From Caryophanon latum (lineage in GTDB: Bacteria; Bacillota; Bacilli; Bacillales_A; Planococcaceae), in NCBI RefSeq assembly GCF_001700325.1, contig NZ_MATO01000035.1, forward strand, positions 1-64,000: a DNA stretch of 64,000 bases, in the 5' to 3' direction. Each line of letters starts with the position of its first letter. Position 1 is the first letter of the stretch. The translations under genes and the position numbers were made by a program. Below are positions 9,118 through 18,443 of the stretch, one piece after another. Under the pieces are notes generated by a model. That model saw only the letters and a program-made list of their open reading frames with translations. It searched no databases and was not told the origin of the DNA.

Positions 9118-9678
9118 ATGGGAGATCAACGGAAGAAAATCATTTTAAATGAAATTACATTTTGGAAGCAAAATAAGCTGTTGCCAGGGCATTATTGCGA
9201 CTTTTTAATGACGCTATATACAGAGGGCAATTATGAAGAAGATGCGGAACGAAAACAAGCAAAAGCATCTGTATTAAAAAAGAAGCAAACTAAATCGATT
9301 GCGCTCATTGCGTTGCTTGCAGTAGTCATTGGTGCGCTTATTTACGGTTTATTTACGTTCACATCGGTGTCATGGTTGATGCCAGCAGTTGTAGCAATCG
9401 TTGCGCTCGCGTTAATGATCGGGACGTTGAAGTTATTGAAGGATAACAATGTGTTTGCGCCACTACTACAAGTATTTGCGGCGCTGCTCATTTTTATGTT
9501 GTCGATTCATGTGAGCCAAACGTTTTATCCAACGAGTAATGCGGTGCTATATGTGCTATTAATTGCGAACTGTAGTTTATGGCTCGGTAGCGGTATTTTT
9601 TTAAAGGTGCTGTACTTTACGATACCAGGAGCGATTGGGCTGTTGTTAGTCATCGGAAATTTTTTAATGACGATGTAA
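9118..9678 (+). CDS. Hypothetical membrane protein
   Basis: This 186-residue protein is of unknown function. The first 60 residues are soluble and charged (ITFWKQNKLLPGHYCDFLMTLYTEG, then a lysine-rich stretch). About five hydrophobic segments fill residues 62-186, so it is an integral membrane protein with a small cytoplasmic head. It stands alone between rpoD and cccA, with terminators on both sides. The head resembles short N-terminal regions of DUF2157-type membrane proteins, but I cannot assign it with confidence. Confidence 0.75.
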   Translation: MGDQRKKIILNEITFWKQNKLLPGHYCDFLMTLYTEGNYEEDAERKQAKASVLKKKQTKSIALIALLAVVIGALIYGLFTFTSVSWLMPAVVAIVALALMIGTLKLLKDNNVFAPLLQVFAALLIFMLSIHVSQTFYPTSNAVLYVLLIANCSLWLGSGIFLKVLYFTIPGAIGLLLVIGNFLMTM

Positions 9679-9685
9679 ATAAATG

Positions 9686-9724
9686 GAGTTGTCTCGTTCA
9701 GAAATGTCGGGCAACTCTTTTTGT
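9686..9724 (+). terminator. Terminator after the membrane protein gene
   Basis: An 8-bp perfect stem (GAGTTGTC with GGCAACTC) is followed by TTTTTGTTG. Confidence 0.7.
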
Positions 9725-9758
9725 TGTTTTTCGTCAAGCATGTTTATTCTATCAAGCG

Positions 9759-10070
9759 TGTTGATTAGCCATTCAACTGGCAGTTCGCGTATGGCGGCTC
9801 GCTTTGCCTCTGCGATTACTCGAGGCAGATAAATTCCTGGGGCTCGGCGGCGAACACGATGTTGGTCATGAAGGCGATGCCACATGGACGTGGCGCTAAT
9901 CGCCTTCCTCAAGCCTCCGCACCGCTCCTACGTCGCGGCTTACGGGGTCTTGAGGCACGAGCTTTTCCCCAAGGAGTCTCGCCCCCACGCCCGCGAAAAA
10001 GCCTGCCTCGATGTGGAGGGCCGACGAACAAAACGCTAAAATACGTTCACCGTCTATATAGATACAAAAG
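9759..10070. repeat. Dispersed GC-rich repeat, copy C (composite)
   Basis: The block starts with the terminal sequence TGTTGATTAGCC (9759-9770). It continues through CGAACACGATGTTGGTCATG, CCACATGGACGTGGC, CTTGAGGCACGAGCTTTTCC and AGCCTGCCTCGATGTGG, and ends in GCCGACGAACAAAACGC and TTCACCGTCTATATA. The last two also end the copy at 17.0 kb. The right terminal inverted repeat is absent, so this is a fusion of two modules. Open frames across it on both strands look spurious. Confidence 0.75.
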
Positions 10071-10212
10071 TTCAATCTTTATATATTGAGTGTTTTTTGA
10101 CAGAAATGGCGTTTTAAAGAGAGAAATTTCGTATAAAGCTTTTCGTTTTTGCGTGAATCAAGTACAATTAAATTGTTCAATGTCGTACACAAAAAGAGTA
10201 GGAGGGGAACGT

Positions 10213-10554
10213 GTGAAAAACAATCCAATCATTCCGTACATTTTAATTATGGCACTTGGTATTGGGGTAATTTTTTTCTTATCTTTAGAAGGTATTGGCA
10301 ATCAAGAGGAAATCGCACAATCGGAGGAAGAAGTGGAAGTGGAAGCAGCTGACGGAGAAGCAGTTGCAAAAGCAAACTGTATCGGCTGTCATGGCGGGGA
10401 TTTAACAGGTGGCAGTGGGCCGAGCTTAATCGGCGTAGAGGAGTCGCATATCCGTGAAGTCATTGCGAACGGGCAAGGAATGATGCCAGGTGGTTTAGTG
10501 ACAGACCCCGCGCAAGTGGATGCACTTGTTGAATACATCGTATCGTTAAAATAA
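10213..10554 (+). CDS. cccA: Membrane-anchored cytochrome c-550
   Basis: This 113-residue protein has one N-terminal transmembrane helix (about 6-25), an acidic linker and a c-type heme domain with CIGCH and a distal GMMPGG methionine. Length, layout and position after rpoD match B. subtilis CccA, a membrane-bound cytochrome facing the cell exterior that passes electrons in respiration. The start is GTG 10213, after GGAGGGG at eight-base spacing; the longer frame upstream runs into unrelated sequence. It is a single-gene unit with its own terminator. Confidence 0.93.
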   Translation: MKNNPIIPYILIMALGIGVIFFLSLEGIGNQEEIAQSEEEVEVEAADGEAVAKANCIGCHGGDLTGGSGPSLIGVEESHIREVIANGQGMMPGGLVTDPAQVDALVEYIVSLK

Positions 10555-10561
10555 CAAACAT

Positions 10562-10595
10562 AGGATTGTGCCGTAAATTGCCGCACAATCCTTTT
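10562..10595 (+). terminator. Terminator of cccA
   Basis: A 10-bp perfect stem (AGGATTGTGC with GCACAATCCT) ends in TTTT. Confidence 0.8.
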
Positions 10596-10653
10596 CGTCA
10601 TGCCGTTCTTGCGGTATACTGAAGCTAATTTGATTGAAGAGAGTAGGGATTTT

Positions 10654-11349
10654 GTGAACGCACAAAAATTATCACAGCGTTTAGAAACAGTCGCATCATT
10701 CGTGCCATCAGGAGCCGTTGTTGCAGATATCGGAAGCGACCATGCATACTTGCCGTGCTATTTAGTGCATCAAGGCGTTGCATCGCGTGCTATCGCAGGA
10801 GAAGTTGTGAAAGGTCCATTTGAATCAGCAGAGCGTCAAGTGCGCACAGAAGGATTAGCTAATAAAATTACAGTGCGCCTAGCAGACGGTTTAGCTGCAG
10901 TTCAGCCGAGCGATTACGTCGATACAGTAACGATTGCAGGTATGGGTGGACCGTTGATCGTATCGATTTTAGAGAAGCATCCGGAAAGCTTACAAACGGT
11001 GACGCGCTTAATTTTACAGCCAAACATTCACGCAAAAGTCATTCGTGAATGGGCGATGCGCAATAGTTGGGCGTTAACGGATGAGGTTATTTTAGAAGAG
11101 GATGGCAAAATTTACGAAGTGCTCGTATTGCAGCGTGGACCGATGACGTTAACGGAGCAGGAAATGTTATTTGGCAAGTTTTTACCGATGCGTAAATCAG
11201 ACGTCTTCATAAAAAAATGGCAGCGTGAGTATGATAACTGGCAGCGCGTCTATGCAGCAATTGAAAACGCGGAGCCGACAGAGGAAAACGTACAGAAAAA
11301 ACAAGAGCTAACGACATATATGACATGGGCAGAGGAGCTGTTGCGTTAA
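10654..11349 (+). CDS. trmK: tRNA (adenine(22)-N(1))-methyltransferase
   Basis: This 231-residue Rossmann-fold enzyme methylates N1 of adenine 22 in tRNA with S-adenosylmethionine. It carries the SAM-binding DIGSDHAYLP near the N-terminus, the catalytic-region GMGG, the RLILQPN segment and a C-terminal helical coiled region, all typical of TrmK (YqfN). GTG 10654 follows AGGGA and aligns with the family start; an in-frame ATG 54 bases earlier has no ribosome site. The stop codon overlaps the start of the next gene by one base, so the two are translationally coupled. Confidence 0.94.
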   Translation: MNAQKLSQRLETVASFVPSGAVVADIGSDHAYLPCYLVHQGVASRAIAGEVVKGPFESAERQVRTEGLANKITVRLADGLAAVQPSDYVDTVTIAGMGGPLIVSILEKHPESLQTVTRLILQPNIHAKVIREWAMRNSWALTDEVILEEDGKIYEVLVLQRGPMTLTEQEMLFGKFLPMRKSDVFIKKWQREYDNWQRVYAAIENAEPTEENVQKKQELTTYMTWAEELLR

Positions 11350-12461
11350 TGGCAGTGAATGGACAAGAAATTATTCGTTTATTTGAAACGTGGTCACCGA
11401 AAAAGCTAGCGTGCATGGAAAATGACCCGATTGGCTTAGCGATTGGTACGCTCAACAAGCCGGTATCAAACGTGCTTGTGACGCTTGATGTGAACGATGC
11501 GGTTGTGAACGAAGCAATCGACAAAGGGTGCGAGCTCATTATTGCGCATCACCCACCGATTTTTAGAAAGCTAGCAAACATTCGAACAGATAACCCAGCA
11601 GGAGCGCTGTACGAAAAGCTCATTAAAAACGACATCGCGGTGTACGCGGCGCATACGAATTTAGACGTTGCAGCAGGTGGTGTCAACGATTTATTAGCAG
11701 ACGCACTGCAGCTACAAAACTGCACGATTTTAGAGCAAACGTATAGTGAAAAGTTAACGAAGCTCGTCGTGTTTGAGCAGCAGGACAATGCCGAGGCACT
11801 GCGCATTGCATTAATGAACGCAGGGGCAGGGACAATTGGGAACTACAAAGGCTGTAGCTTTACATCGTACGGTGAAGGACGCTTCCAAGCAGAAGACGGC
11901 GCAAACCCGACGAAAGGACAAGTCGGCACGCTACACGTCGAGCAAGAAGCACGCATTGAAGTCGTATTCCCGCAATCGATGAAAAATCGCGTATTGAAGG
12001 CGATGTTAAACGCGCATTCATACGAGGAGCCAGCGTATGACGTGTATACGATGGACATTGACGTCAACGAAATGGGCTTAGGACGCGTCGGACGATTAGC
12101 ACAGCCGATGACGCTGCGCCAATTTGCCGAGCACGTGAAAACACAGCTAGACGTGCCGTTTGTGCGCATCGTCGGTGATGGTGAATCGATCGTATCAAAG
12201 GTCGCAGTCGTCGGCGGTGACGGTAATAAATACATTTACGCAGCAAAGCGAGCAGGTGCAGATGTGTTCGTAACGGGCGATATGTATTTCCATACTGCAC
12301 AAGACGCTGAGGCGATTGGCTTAAACATCGTAGACCCAGGGCACCACGTCGAAAAGGTCATGATTCCAGGTGTCGCCAACAAAATGCGCTCGCTATGCGA
12401 CAAGCTAGACGTGCAGTTTATTGAATCAAACGTGCATACCGAGCCGTTTACATGTGTATAA
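11349..12461 (+). CDS. yqfO: Nif3-like dinuclear metal centre protein (YqfO)
   Basis: This 370-residue protein is a member of the NIF3/YqgF-independent family of hexameric proteins with a dinuclear metal site. The family is annotated as GTP cyclohydrolase I type 2 in some organisms, but its role is uncertain. It shows the metal-binding IAHHPPIF and AHTNLD motifs near the N-terminus, the Bacillales-type inserted PII-like domain in the middle, and the C-terminal DMYFHTA...DPGHHVE. The ATG overlaps the trmK stop (TAATG), and the trmK-yqfO pair is conserved in Bacilli. Confidence 0.92.
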   Translation: MAVNGQEIIRLFETWSPKKLACMENDPIGLAIGTLNKPVSNVLVTLDVNDAVVNEAIDKGCELIIAHHPPIFRKLANIRTDNPAGALYEKLIKNDIAVYAAHTNLDVAAGGVNDLLADALQLQNCTILEQTYSEKLTKLVVFEQQDNAEALRIALMNAGAGTIGNYKGCSFTSYGEGRFQAEDGANPTKGQVGTLHVEQEARIEVVFPQSMKNRVLKAMLNAHSYEEPAYDVYTMDIDVNEMGLGRVGRLAQPMTLRQFAEHVKTQLDVPFVRIVGDGESIVSKVAVVGGDGNKYIYAAKRAGADVFVTGDMYFHTAQDAEAIGLNIVDPGHHVEKVMIPGVANKMRSLCDKLDVQFIESNVHTEPFTCV

Positions 12462-12464
12462 CGA

Positions 12465-12500
12465 AAAAGGGCATTCGCAATTTCGCGAATGCCCTTTTGT
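12465..12500. terminator. Bidirectional terminator between yqfO and the GGDEF gene
   Basis: A 14-bp perfect stem (AAAAGGGCATTCGC with its complement) has an A run on the left and a T run on the right. It can serve both convergent genes. Confidence 0.85.
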
Positions 12501-12507
12501 TATGCTG

Positions 12508-13656
12508 TTATAGCGTCGCTTGAATTTGGTTACGCCCATTTTCCTTCGCATGATAAAGTGAGTCATCCGCGGCTTTAATAAGCTGCTCTAACGAATGTTG
12601 GTCGTGAATGTCACCGATTGTATAGCCTAAGCTAACGGACAATTCGTTATGGTACGGCGACGCTTCGTGTGGAATGTGTAGCTGTTCAATCGCTTTAAAA
12701 ATGTTTTCAGCAATAATCGCAGCTTCTGTCTCCGTTGCATGAAACGCCACGACGACGAATTCCTCTCCGCCAAAGCGAGCAGCAAACTGGTGTGGAGCAG
12801 ATGTAATGCGATGAATCGCTTGTGCGACGCTTTTTAACGCTTGGTCGCCTGCTAAATGGCCGTAAAAATCGTTATAGCGTTTAAACGCATCGAGATCAAG
12901 CACGTACACAGCGGCCGTCTTTGCTTGCTCCGCGGTAAATTGCGTTACGAAATTGTATAGTCCGCGACGATTCGGAATGCGTGTCAATTCGTCATGATGT
13001 ACGAGTGATGCTAAATGTTTGTTTAACGTTTCCATCTCTTGGTTTGTTTCTTTTAATAATAATTCCTGTGCTAAGTTTTTCATTTGAGCACCGTATAAAA
13101 AGCGTGCTCCGAGTGTTGCAAAAATAAAGAAAATCGTCACGTTAATACAATGACCTGTCATAATGGCGTAATCTTTTTGATAAATAAGCAGCCCGACTAC
13201 AAGAAGTGTTGTCGGTAATATGTGTAACAATATGTATGTACGTTTGGGCACGATAAACAGCACGGTCGTTACTAAAAAGTTAGTTAAATACGCTGTGACG
13301 TGACCGTATGAAGAGGCTTGGTCAGCGAGTGTTACGAAAGCGCCCCACGTCAGCATAAATATGTAATAAAACATTAAGTAACGGTGTTGAATGGCGGTGC
13401 GTGTCGGGTGATTATATATTTTTTTCGTTAGCGCAAAGACGATGAGCGACACGACAGCGAGTGCGAGCAAGCTGATGTAAAGCATTATGTATAAATTAAA
13501 TGACAAGCCGTAATTTAGAAAACTATGAATAAGCATAAATGATTCTAATACGATAACGAAATACGCATCGATTTTCGCGCGCTCTATGTTGTCTGCTGTT
13601 AAGCGCCGATGCAGTATATGTAACTGCAAATCATTTAGTTTATATTGCTGGAGCAT
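12508..13656 (-). CDS. Membrane diguanylate cyclase (GGDEF)
   Basis: About six transmembrane helices fill residues 30-190, followed by a short coiled linker and a GGDEF domain (about 220-382) with an intact active-site loop RFGGEEF. Members condense two GTP to cyclic di-GMP, signalling motility, matrix or attachment choices. No EAL domain is fused. I chose ATG 13656, nine bases after AGGTG; in-frame starts up to 13668 are also possible. No signalling partner is adjacent. The active site is complete, so activity is likely. Confidence 0.88.
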   Translation of the reverse strand: MLQQYKLNDLQLHILHRRLTADNIERAKIDAYFVIVLESFMLIHSFLNYGLSFNLYIMLYISLLALAVVSLIVFALTKKIYNHPTRTAIQHRYLMFYYIFMLTWGAFVTLADQASSYGHVTAYLTNFLVTTVLFIVPKRTYILLHILPTTLLVVGLLIYQKDYAIMTGHCINVTIFFIFATLGARFLYGAQMKNLAQELLLKETNQEMETLNKHLASLVHHDELTRIPNRRGLYNFVTQFTAEQAKTAAVYVLDLDAFKRYNDFYGHLAGDQALKSVAQAIHRITSAPHQFAARFGGEEFVVVAFHATETEAAIIAENIFKAIEQLHIPHEASPYHNELSVSLGYTIGDIHDQHSLEQLIKAADDSLYHAKENGRNQIQATL

Positions 13657-13699
13657 GAGCATCATCACCTACATTCGTAATAGATTGTTTTTTGGCTCT

Positions 13700-13945
13700 T
13701 CACCGTCATAACTCGGGGTTGCTTTTCACGTTGAGGCACGCTTTCCGCGGGCGCGAACACGATGTTTGTCATGAACGTAAAACTCGTGTAGTGGCGTTGA
13801 TCACCTTCTTCAAGCGTCCTCGTCGATTGCGGAGTTTTGAGGCTCGTGCTCCTGCGGTTACTCGTCGTAAAAGAAACTTTCGCTTTTCCTGTTGGAGTCC
13901 GCCTCTCGTCTCAAGCAATCTTTATGCGTCAACCTTAGCTTACGG
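13700..13945. repeat. Dispersed GC-rich repeat, copy D (diverged)
   Basis: The block contains GGCACGCTTTCCGCGGG, GCGAACACGATGTTTGTCAT, TTCAAGCGTCCTCGTC, GTTTTGAGGCTCGTGC and GGAGTCCGCCTCTCG. It matches modules of the other copies in the inverse order and is more diverged. Confidence 0.65.
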
Positions 13946-14080
13946 TGATGAATCTGTTTTTTTACTATGAGAGGAAAGTATTGGAATTATATAATTACAA
14001 TCATACAAATAAATAGGAGAAAATACAATGTTTCAGTCGATTAGCGAACGTATTATGTATGTAATGTTGTCAAAGTTGTT

Positions 14081-14124
14081 AAAAAAATATCATTCGAAAC
14101 ATGACGTTTCGAATGATATTTTTT
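14081..14124 (-). terminator. Terminator of ispH
   Basis: An 18-bp perfect stem (14083-14100 with 14106-14123, loop ATGAC) is flanked by A and T runs, so it works toward ispH and possibly both ways. Confidence 0.85.
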
Positions 14125-14145
14125 GTAGTGCTGCCAAAATGCCTA

Positions 14146-15117
14146 TTAATACGGCATAATTTTGTCAACCGGCTTTGGCGTTTTAATTTTCGGTAAAATT
14201 TTATCGAGCGTTACAGTACGTTTAATTTCATGTGTCGATGGGTCGTTTTTGTCAAATTGCTCTAAAAATACCATCACTTCTTTGACGATTGGTGTCGGTG
14301 TTGATGCACCAGCTGTAACTGCTACTGTTTCGATATCCATGAGCCATTCGATTTTCAGCTCAGAAATGTCTGATACGCGGTAAGACGGTGTACCCGCAAT
14401 TTCAACCGACACTTGCGTTAAGCGGTTTGAGTTATTTGATTTTGGATCGCCAACAACAATTAATAAGTCTGCTACACCTGCTTGCTCGGCAACAGCTTCT
14501 TGACGCACTTGTGTCGCTAAACAAATTTCTTTATGCACTTCAACATGTGGGAACTTTTCTTGGATGCTTTCCATTAAAAAGGCGACATCCCATTGTGACA
14601 TCGTCGTTTGGTTCGTCACTAAAATTTTCTGCTCTGGTGCGAAGTTTAATGCTTCAATGTCATGCATCGACTGCACTAAATGCACTTTATCCGGTGCCAC
14701 CCCAATTGCGCCTTCTGGTTCGGGGTGCCCTTTTTTGCCGATGTAAATAATTTCGTAATCTTCCTTCGTTTTTTCAGCAATGAGCGTATGTGTCACCGTT
14801 ACGTCTGGACATGTTGCATCGATTGAAACGAGCCCTTTGCGACGCGCGATTTCACGAATTTCAGGTGAAACGCCGTGCGCTGTGTAAATGACCGTACCTG
14901 TTTCTACCTGCTCGATAATGTCTTTGCGGTTTTCACCGTCTAACGTAATGATGCCGTCTTGCTCAAATGCATCGGTAACGTGCTTATTGTGGACAATCAT
15001 GCCTAAAATGTAAATAGGACGTGGTAATGTTTTATCTAATGCGGCATTTCGTGCGATAACCATTGCATCGACAACGCCGTAGCAGTAGCCTCGTGGATTA
15101 ATTTTAATGACTTTCAT
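14146..15117 (-). CDS. ispH: 4-hydroxy-3-methylbut-2-enyl diphosphate reductase
   Basis: This 323-residue iron-sulfur enzyme performs the last step of the non-mevalonate isoprenoid pathway, making IPP and DMAPP. The three cluster cysteines are visible in GYCYGV, ATCPDVT and EICLAT, and the substrate-binding TAHG and TNQTTMS segments are present. Translation starts at 15117 ([10 protein letters not shown]), seven bases after AAAGGGGC; upstream in-frame codons lack conservation. The preceding pathway enzyme, ispG, is in the same window at 42 kb. Confidence 0.95.
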   Translation of the reverse strand: MKVIKINPRGYCYGVVDAMVIARNAALDKTLPRPIYILGMIVHNKHVTDAFEQDGIITLDGENRKDIIEQVETGTVIYTAHGVSPEIREIARRKGLVSIDATCPDVTVTHTLIAEKTKEDYEIIYIGKKGHPEPEGAIGVAPDKVHLVQSMHDIEALNFAPEQKILVTNQTTMSQWDVAFLMESIQEKFPHVEVHKEICLATQVRQEAVAEQAGVADLLIVVGDPKSNNSNRLTQVSVEIAGTPSYRVSDISELKIEWLMDIETVAVTAGASTPTPIVKEVMVFLEQFDKNDPSTHEIKRTVTLDKILPKIKTPKPVDKIMPY

Positions 15118-15295
15118 ATGTAAGCCCCTTTCAACTTGCAGTATATCTATTATAACGGACGCCGCAAATGAATACAAAGTTTCTCGCGCGTTTTGTTGAG
15201 AAAAGCAGTTTGCGGTGTCACGTCAAAAAATTTGTCGATTGTACGGCAAAGGAAGCGGTGCTAGTAGAAAAATGAAAACAACGGTGACATGTTCG

Positions 15296-15325
15296 TTGAC
15301 TTATGAGCCCTTTCCGCGATAAGAT
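15296..15325 (+). promoter_or_regulatory. Predicted promoter of cshB
   Basis: TTGACT (15296-15301) and TAAGAT (15320-15325) are 18 bases apart. This leaves a 5' untranslated region of about 60 bases before cshB. Confidence 0.45.
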
Positions 15326-15391
15326 TGTGTGATGTTCATCTTATTGCTCAACGTAGCGCAATAAGAATTATCAGGAGGTACGGAAAATTAC

Positions 15392-16717
15392 ATGAGTAAA
15401 TATACAGATTATCAATTAAAGCCGTTTTTACAAGAAGCCATTGCGAAATTAGGTTTTGTTGAACCAACACCAATTCAAAGAGAGATCATTCCACTTGTGC
15501 TCAAAGGCAAAAGTGCAATCGGTCAAGCGCATACAGGTACAGGAAAAACGCACAGCTTCTTATTACCAATCGTGCAACGTCTACAAGAGGACAAGCAGGA
15601 AGTACAAGCTGTTATTACATCACCGACACGCGAGCTAGCACAGCAAATTTTTGATGCGTTAAATCAATTAATTGAAGGTACGGACATTCGCACGAAATTA
15701 TTTATCGGTGGTACGGATAAGCAACGTTCAATTGAAAAATTAAAAGTACAGCCACATATCGTTGTCGGTACACCAGGTCGTATTAAAGACTTAGTAAAAG
15801 AAGGCGCGTTACTTGTACATACAGCGCCAATTTTAGTAGTCGACGAAGCGGACTTAGCGTTTGACATGGGCTTCATTGAAGACATCGACGGATTCGCAAG
15901 CCACATGCCAGAGAAGTTAGAAATGTTCGTATTCTCTGCAACGATTCCAGAAAAATTACAGCCATTCTTAAAAAAATATATGGACGCACCAGTGCATGTC
16001 CACATGAACGATAAGCGTCCAGTAGCAGAAAACATTGAGTTTTATTTACTGCCAGTGCGTTCAAAATCAAAAAACAAGCGCTTAATGGAAGTCATTGAAT
16101 CGATCAACCCGTACTTAGCGGTCATTTTCTGTAACACGCGTAAAAATGCAGAAGCGGTTGCGCATTATTTAGGTGAGCAAGGGTTACGCGTTGGGCAAAT
16201 TCACGGCGACTTAGCACCACGTGAACGCGCGCGTATGATGAAGCAAGTGCGCGACTTAGAATACCAATACATCGTAGCGACAGACTTAGCTGCTCGCGGT
16301 ATTGATATTCAAGGTATTTCACACGTGATTAACTACGAAATTCCATCTGATTTAGAGTTTTTCATTCACCGCGTTGGTCGTACAGCACGTGCCGGTAATA
16401 AAGGGACAGCGATTACGTTATTTGAGCCATCTGATGAAGATGCATTAAACCGCGTAGAAAAAATGGGTATTCCGTTCCAGCATAAAGATTTAAAGAACGG
16501 CGAATGGATCGACTTAAAAGAGCGTCATGCCCGCGAAAACCGTAAAGGCGACCGTCAAGAAAACGAAATTGACGCAAAAGCAAAATCGATGGTACGTAAG
16601 CCGAAGAAAGTGAAACCAGGCTACAAACGTAACATGCGCTGGGAAATGGATAAAATTAAAAAGCGCGAGCGCCGCATTAAAAACCGCAGCACAGCGAAGA
16701 CGAACAAGAAGAAATAG
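15392..16717 (+). CDS. cshB: DEAD-box RNA helicase CshB
   Basis: This 441-residue ATP-dependent RNA helicase of the CshB (YqfR) type acts in RNA remodelling at low temperature and in ribosome assembly. Motifs appear in order: Q motif (PTPIQ), AHTGTGKT, PTRELAQQ, TPGR, DEAD, SAT, then ARGIDI and HRVGRTARAG. A lysine/arginine-rich C-terminal tail of about 70 residues probably binds RNA. The start at 15392 follows AGGAGGT. The neighbourhood ispH-cshB-nfo agrees with other Bacilli, and repeat DNA begins nine bases after the stop codon. Confidence 0.94.
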   Translation: MSKYTDYQLKPFLQEAIAKLGFVEPTPIQREIIPLVLKGKSAIGQAHTGTGKTHSFLLPIVQRLQEDKQEVQAVITSPTRELAQQIFDALNQLIEGTDIRTKLFIGGTDKQRSIEKLKVQPHIVVGTPGRIKDLVKEGALLVHTAPILVVDEADLAFDMGFIEDIDGFASHMPEKLEMFVFSATIPEKLQPFLKKYMDAPVHVHMNDKRPVAENIEFYLLPVRSKSKNKRLMEVIESINPYLAVIFCNTRKNAEAVAHYLGEQGLRVGQIHGDLAPRERARMMKQVRDLEYQYIVATDLAARGIDIQGISHVINYEIPSDLEFFIHRVGRTARAGNKGTAITLFEPSDEDALNRVEKMGIPFQHKDLKNGEWIDLKERHARENRKGDRQENEIDAKAKSMVRKPKKVKPGYKRNMRWEMDKIKKRERRIKNRSTAKTNKKK

Positions 16718-16726
16718 AAGCAGGTC

Positions 16727-16874
16727 TGCTGATACGCCACTTTTAGACAGTGGAATTGATTGTTTTCAGTAGCAAGACTGAAATGAAAGCTGCATTTTAG
16801 TGGCATGGAGCGTGTGCGAGGTCTAGGAACGCGAGCCGCACTACGCGAAATGCTAGTTGAATGGCTAATCAATA
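16727..16874. repeat. Dispersed repeat, copy E1 (148-bp deletion form)
   Basis: The left end TGCTGATACGCC and right end GGCTAATCAATA are imperfect versions of the 12-bp terminal inverted repeats seen at 58.2 and 62.1 kb. Between them the AACTGAAATGAA-like and GCGAGCCGCA-like parts remain, but most of the GC-rich core is deleted. The element lies immediately downstream of cshB. Confidence 0.8.
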
Positions 16875-17004
16875 CGCTTGGAATAGAAGTCTTTTAAGTG
16901 GCTGGACGCATTTTGCTTCCAGCCACAATCACTGTGTAGAAATTTATTTAGCTCTAGAAAAGCAGCTATATACAAGGTGATTGAAATTTAGAATGTAAAC
17001 GAGG

Positions 17005-17085
17005 CTCGAAACAAGAGGCGGACTCCTGCGGGAAAAGCGTGAGCAGAGCCGACGAACAAAACGCTAAAATACATTCACCGTCTAT
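17005..17085. repeat. Dispersed GC-rich repeat, copy E2 (partial)
   Basis: The block AGGCGGACTCCTGCGGG, GAAAAGCGTGAGCAGAGCC and GACGAACAAAACGCTAAAAT, then TTCACCGTCTATATA, shares its head with copy B2 and its tail with copy C. Between E1 and E2 a 9-bp hairpin (GTGGCTGGA/TCCAGCCAC, 16897-16925) lacks a T run. Confidence 0.7.
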
Positions 17086-17150
17086 ATAATTCAAAGAAAT
17101 ACCTCAATCCAGTTAGATGGAACTTTAGAACGTAAAATGGAGGAATCACA

Positions 17151-18041
17151 ATGTTACTTGGTTCACACGTTTCGATGAGCGGCAAAGGGATGCTGCTGTC
17201 ATCTAGCCAAGAAGCGGCTTCATACGGTGCAAACACGTTTATGATCTACACAGGTGCACCGCAAAACACGCGCCGCAAGCCAATTAGCGAGCTCAACATT
17301 CCAGCAGGGCTTGTGCATATGCAGGAGCATGGAATGTCAAACGTCGTTGTGCATGCACCTTATATCATTAACTTAGCAAACACGACAAAGCCAGAAGTGT
17401 TCGAGCTAGGCGTTAGCTTCCTACAGCAAGAAATTGAGCGTACAGCGGCACTAGACGTATCACAAATTGTGCTGCATCCTGGTGCTCATGTCGGCGCTGG
17501 TGTAGACGTCGGCATCGCGCGCATTATCGAAGGCTTAAACGAAGTATTAACGCAAGATTATCCAGTGCAAATCGCCCTTGAGACGATGGCAGGAAAAGGC
17601 TCAGAAATCGGACGCAACTTTGAGGAGCTTGCCCGCATTTTTGATGGCGTAAAAAACAATGACCGTTTATCGGTTTGCTTTGACACATGTCACGTACATG
17701 ATGCCGGCTACGATATCGTGAACGATTTTGACGGCGTATTAGACGAGTTCGACCGATTAATCGGTATCGACCGCCTAAAAGTGCTACACATTAACGACTC
17801 TAAAAACGTGCGCGGTGCTGCGAAAGACCGTCATGAAAACATCGGCTTTGGTGAAATTGGCTTTGATGCACTTTGTCACATCGTGCATCACGACAAGCTC
17901 ATGCACGTGCCGAAAATTTTAGAAACGCCGTTCGTTGGCACGGATGCAAAAAACAAGCAAGCACCGTACGCAGTGGAAATCGATATGCTGCGTACGAAAA
18001 CATTTACGCCAGAGCGTATCGACGCACTGCGCGGAGAATAA
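17151..18041 (+). CDS. nfo: Endonuclease IV (AP endonuclease)
   Basis: This 296-residue zinc-dependent apurinic/apyrimidinic endonuclease acts in base-excision repair. The TIM-barrel metal ligands are visible in [60 protein letters not shown] and ILETP. The start follows TGGAGG at good spacing. It is a single-gene unit between two repeat blocks, followed by its own terminator. Confidence 0.97.
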   Translation: MLLGSHVSMSGKGMLLSSSQEAASYGANTFMIYTGAPQNTRRKPISELNIPAGLVHMQEHGMSNVVVHAPYIINLANTTKPEVFELGVSFLQQEIERTAALDVSQIVLHPGAHVGAGVDVGIARIIEGLNEVLTQDYPVQIALETMAGKGSEIGRNFEELARIFDGVKNNDRLSVCFDTCHVHDAGYDIVNDFDGVLDEFDRLIGIDRLKVLHINDSKNVRGAAKDRHENIGFGEIGFDALCHIVHHDKLMHVPKILETPFVGTDAKNKQAPYAVEIDMLRTKTFTPERIDALRGE

Positions 18042-18044
18042 CGA

Positions 18045-18079
18045 AAAGCGGTAGGGGAGCGAATCCTCTGCCGTTTTTG
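18045..18079 (+). terminator. Terminator of nfo
   Basis: A stem of about 10 bp containing G-U pairs (CGGTAGGGGA with TCCTCTGCCG) is followed by TTTTTG. Confidence 0.7.
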
Positions 18080-18104
18080 TTTTATGTATGTTTTGAATCA
18101 AGTA

Positions 18105-18310
18105 TGTTGATACGCCTCTTGAATAGGCATTTCGCGTATTGCGGCTTGCGATGCTCCTGCGATTACTCGTCGCAGATAAATCTCATGGTGCTCGGCGGCG
18201 AACACGATGTTGGTCATGAAGGCGGTGCTACATGGACGTAGCGCCCACCGCCTTCCTCAAGCCTCCTCGTCCCACGCACGTGGAAAGCCTGCCTCGAAAG
18301 CGTAGCGCAA
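18105..18310. repeat. Dispersed GC-rich repeat, copy F
   Basis: The left end TGTTGATACGCC (18105-18116) is followed by TGCGGCTTGCGATGCTCC, CGAACACGATGTTGGTCATG, GGTGCTACATGGACGTAGC, CCTTCCTCAAGCCTCC and AAAGCCTGCCTCGAAAG. It is close to copy C in the same orientation. It ends about 50 bases before the zinc operon promoter. Confidence 0.75.
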
Positions 18311-18363
18311 CAAGTAGTGATATGCGCGCAAATTCTGACTATTTCTCATGCAAGCATTTGTAC

Positions 18364-18425
18364 TTTACAAAGCACTGCATGTACAGTATATTATAGTGAT
18401 GTTAAATCGTAATGATTTTGAATTA
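18364..18425 (+). promoter_or_regulatory. Promoter and Zur box of the zinc uptake operon
   Basis: TTTACA (18364-18369) and TATATT (18387-18392) are 17 bases apart. TAAATCGTAAT-G-ATTTTGAATTA follows at 18403-18425. Its left half is identical to the Bacillus Zur consensus half-site, and the right half is degenerate. Zinc-bound Zur would block transcription at the start site. Confidence 0.7.
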
Positions 18426-18443
18426 GAAGGAAGAGATGTAAAC

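Noticed and set aside
9859-10089. Open frame across repeat C, and similar frames across repeats A, B, D, F and G
   Set aside because: They lie wholly in GC-rich dispersed repeat modules, occur on both strands, differ in frame from copy to copy and lack ribosome sites.
14028-14159. A 43-codon open frame with a fair ribosome site (TAGGAG) and TATAAT upstream, 3' of ispH
   Set aside because: It runs through the perfect 18-bp terminator stem of ispH and into the ispH 3' end on the opposite strand. A terminator inside a coding frame makes it unlikely to be a gene.
14388-14750. A 120-codon open frame antisense to ispH
   Set aside because: It is a shadow of the ispH coding sequence on the other strand, with no ribosome site.
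16897-16925. 9-bp hairpin between repeats E1 and E2, considered as the terminator of cshB
   Set aside because: It has no following T run and lies about 180 bases after the stop; it may be part of the repeat mosaic.
18348-18443. Upstream extension of znuC
   Set aside because: The 32 extra codons cover the predicted promoter and Zur box; GTG 18444 has the ribosome site and the family start.
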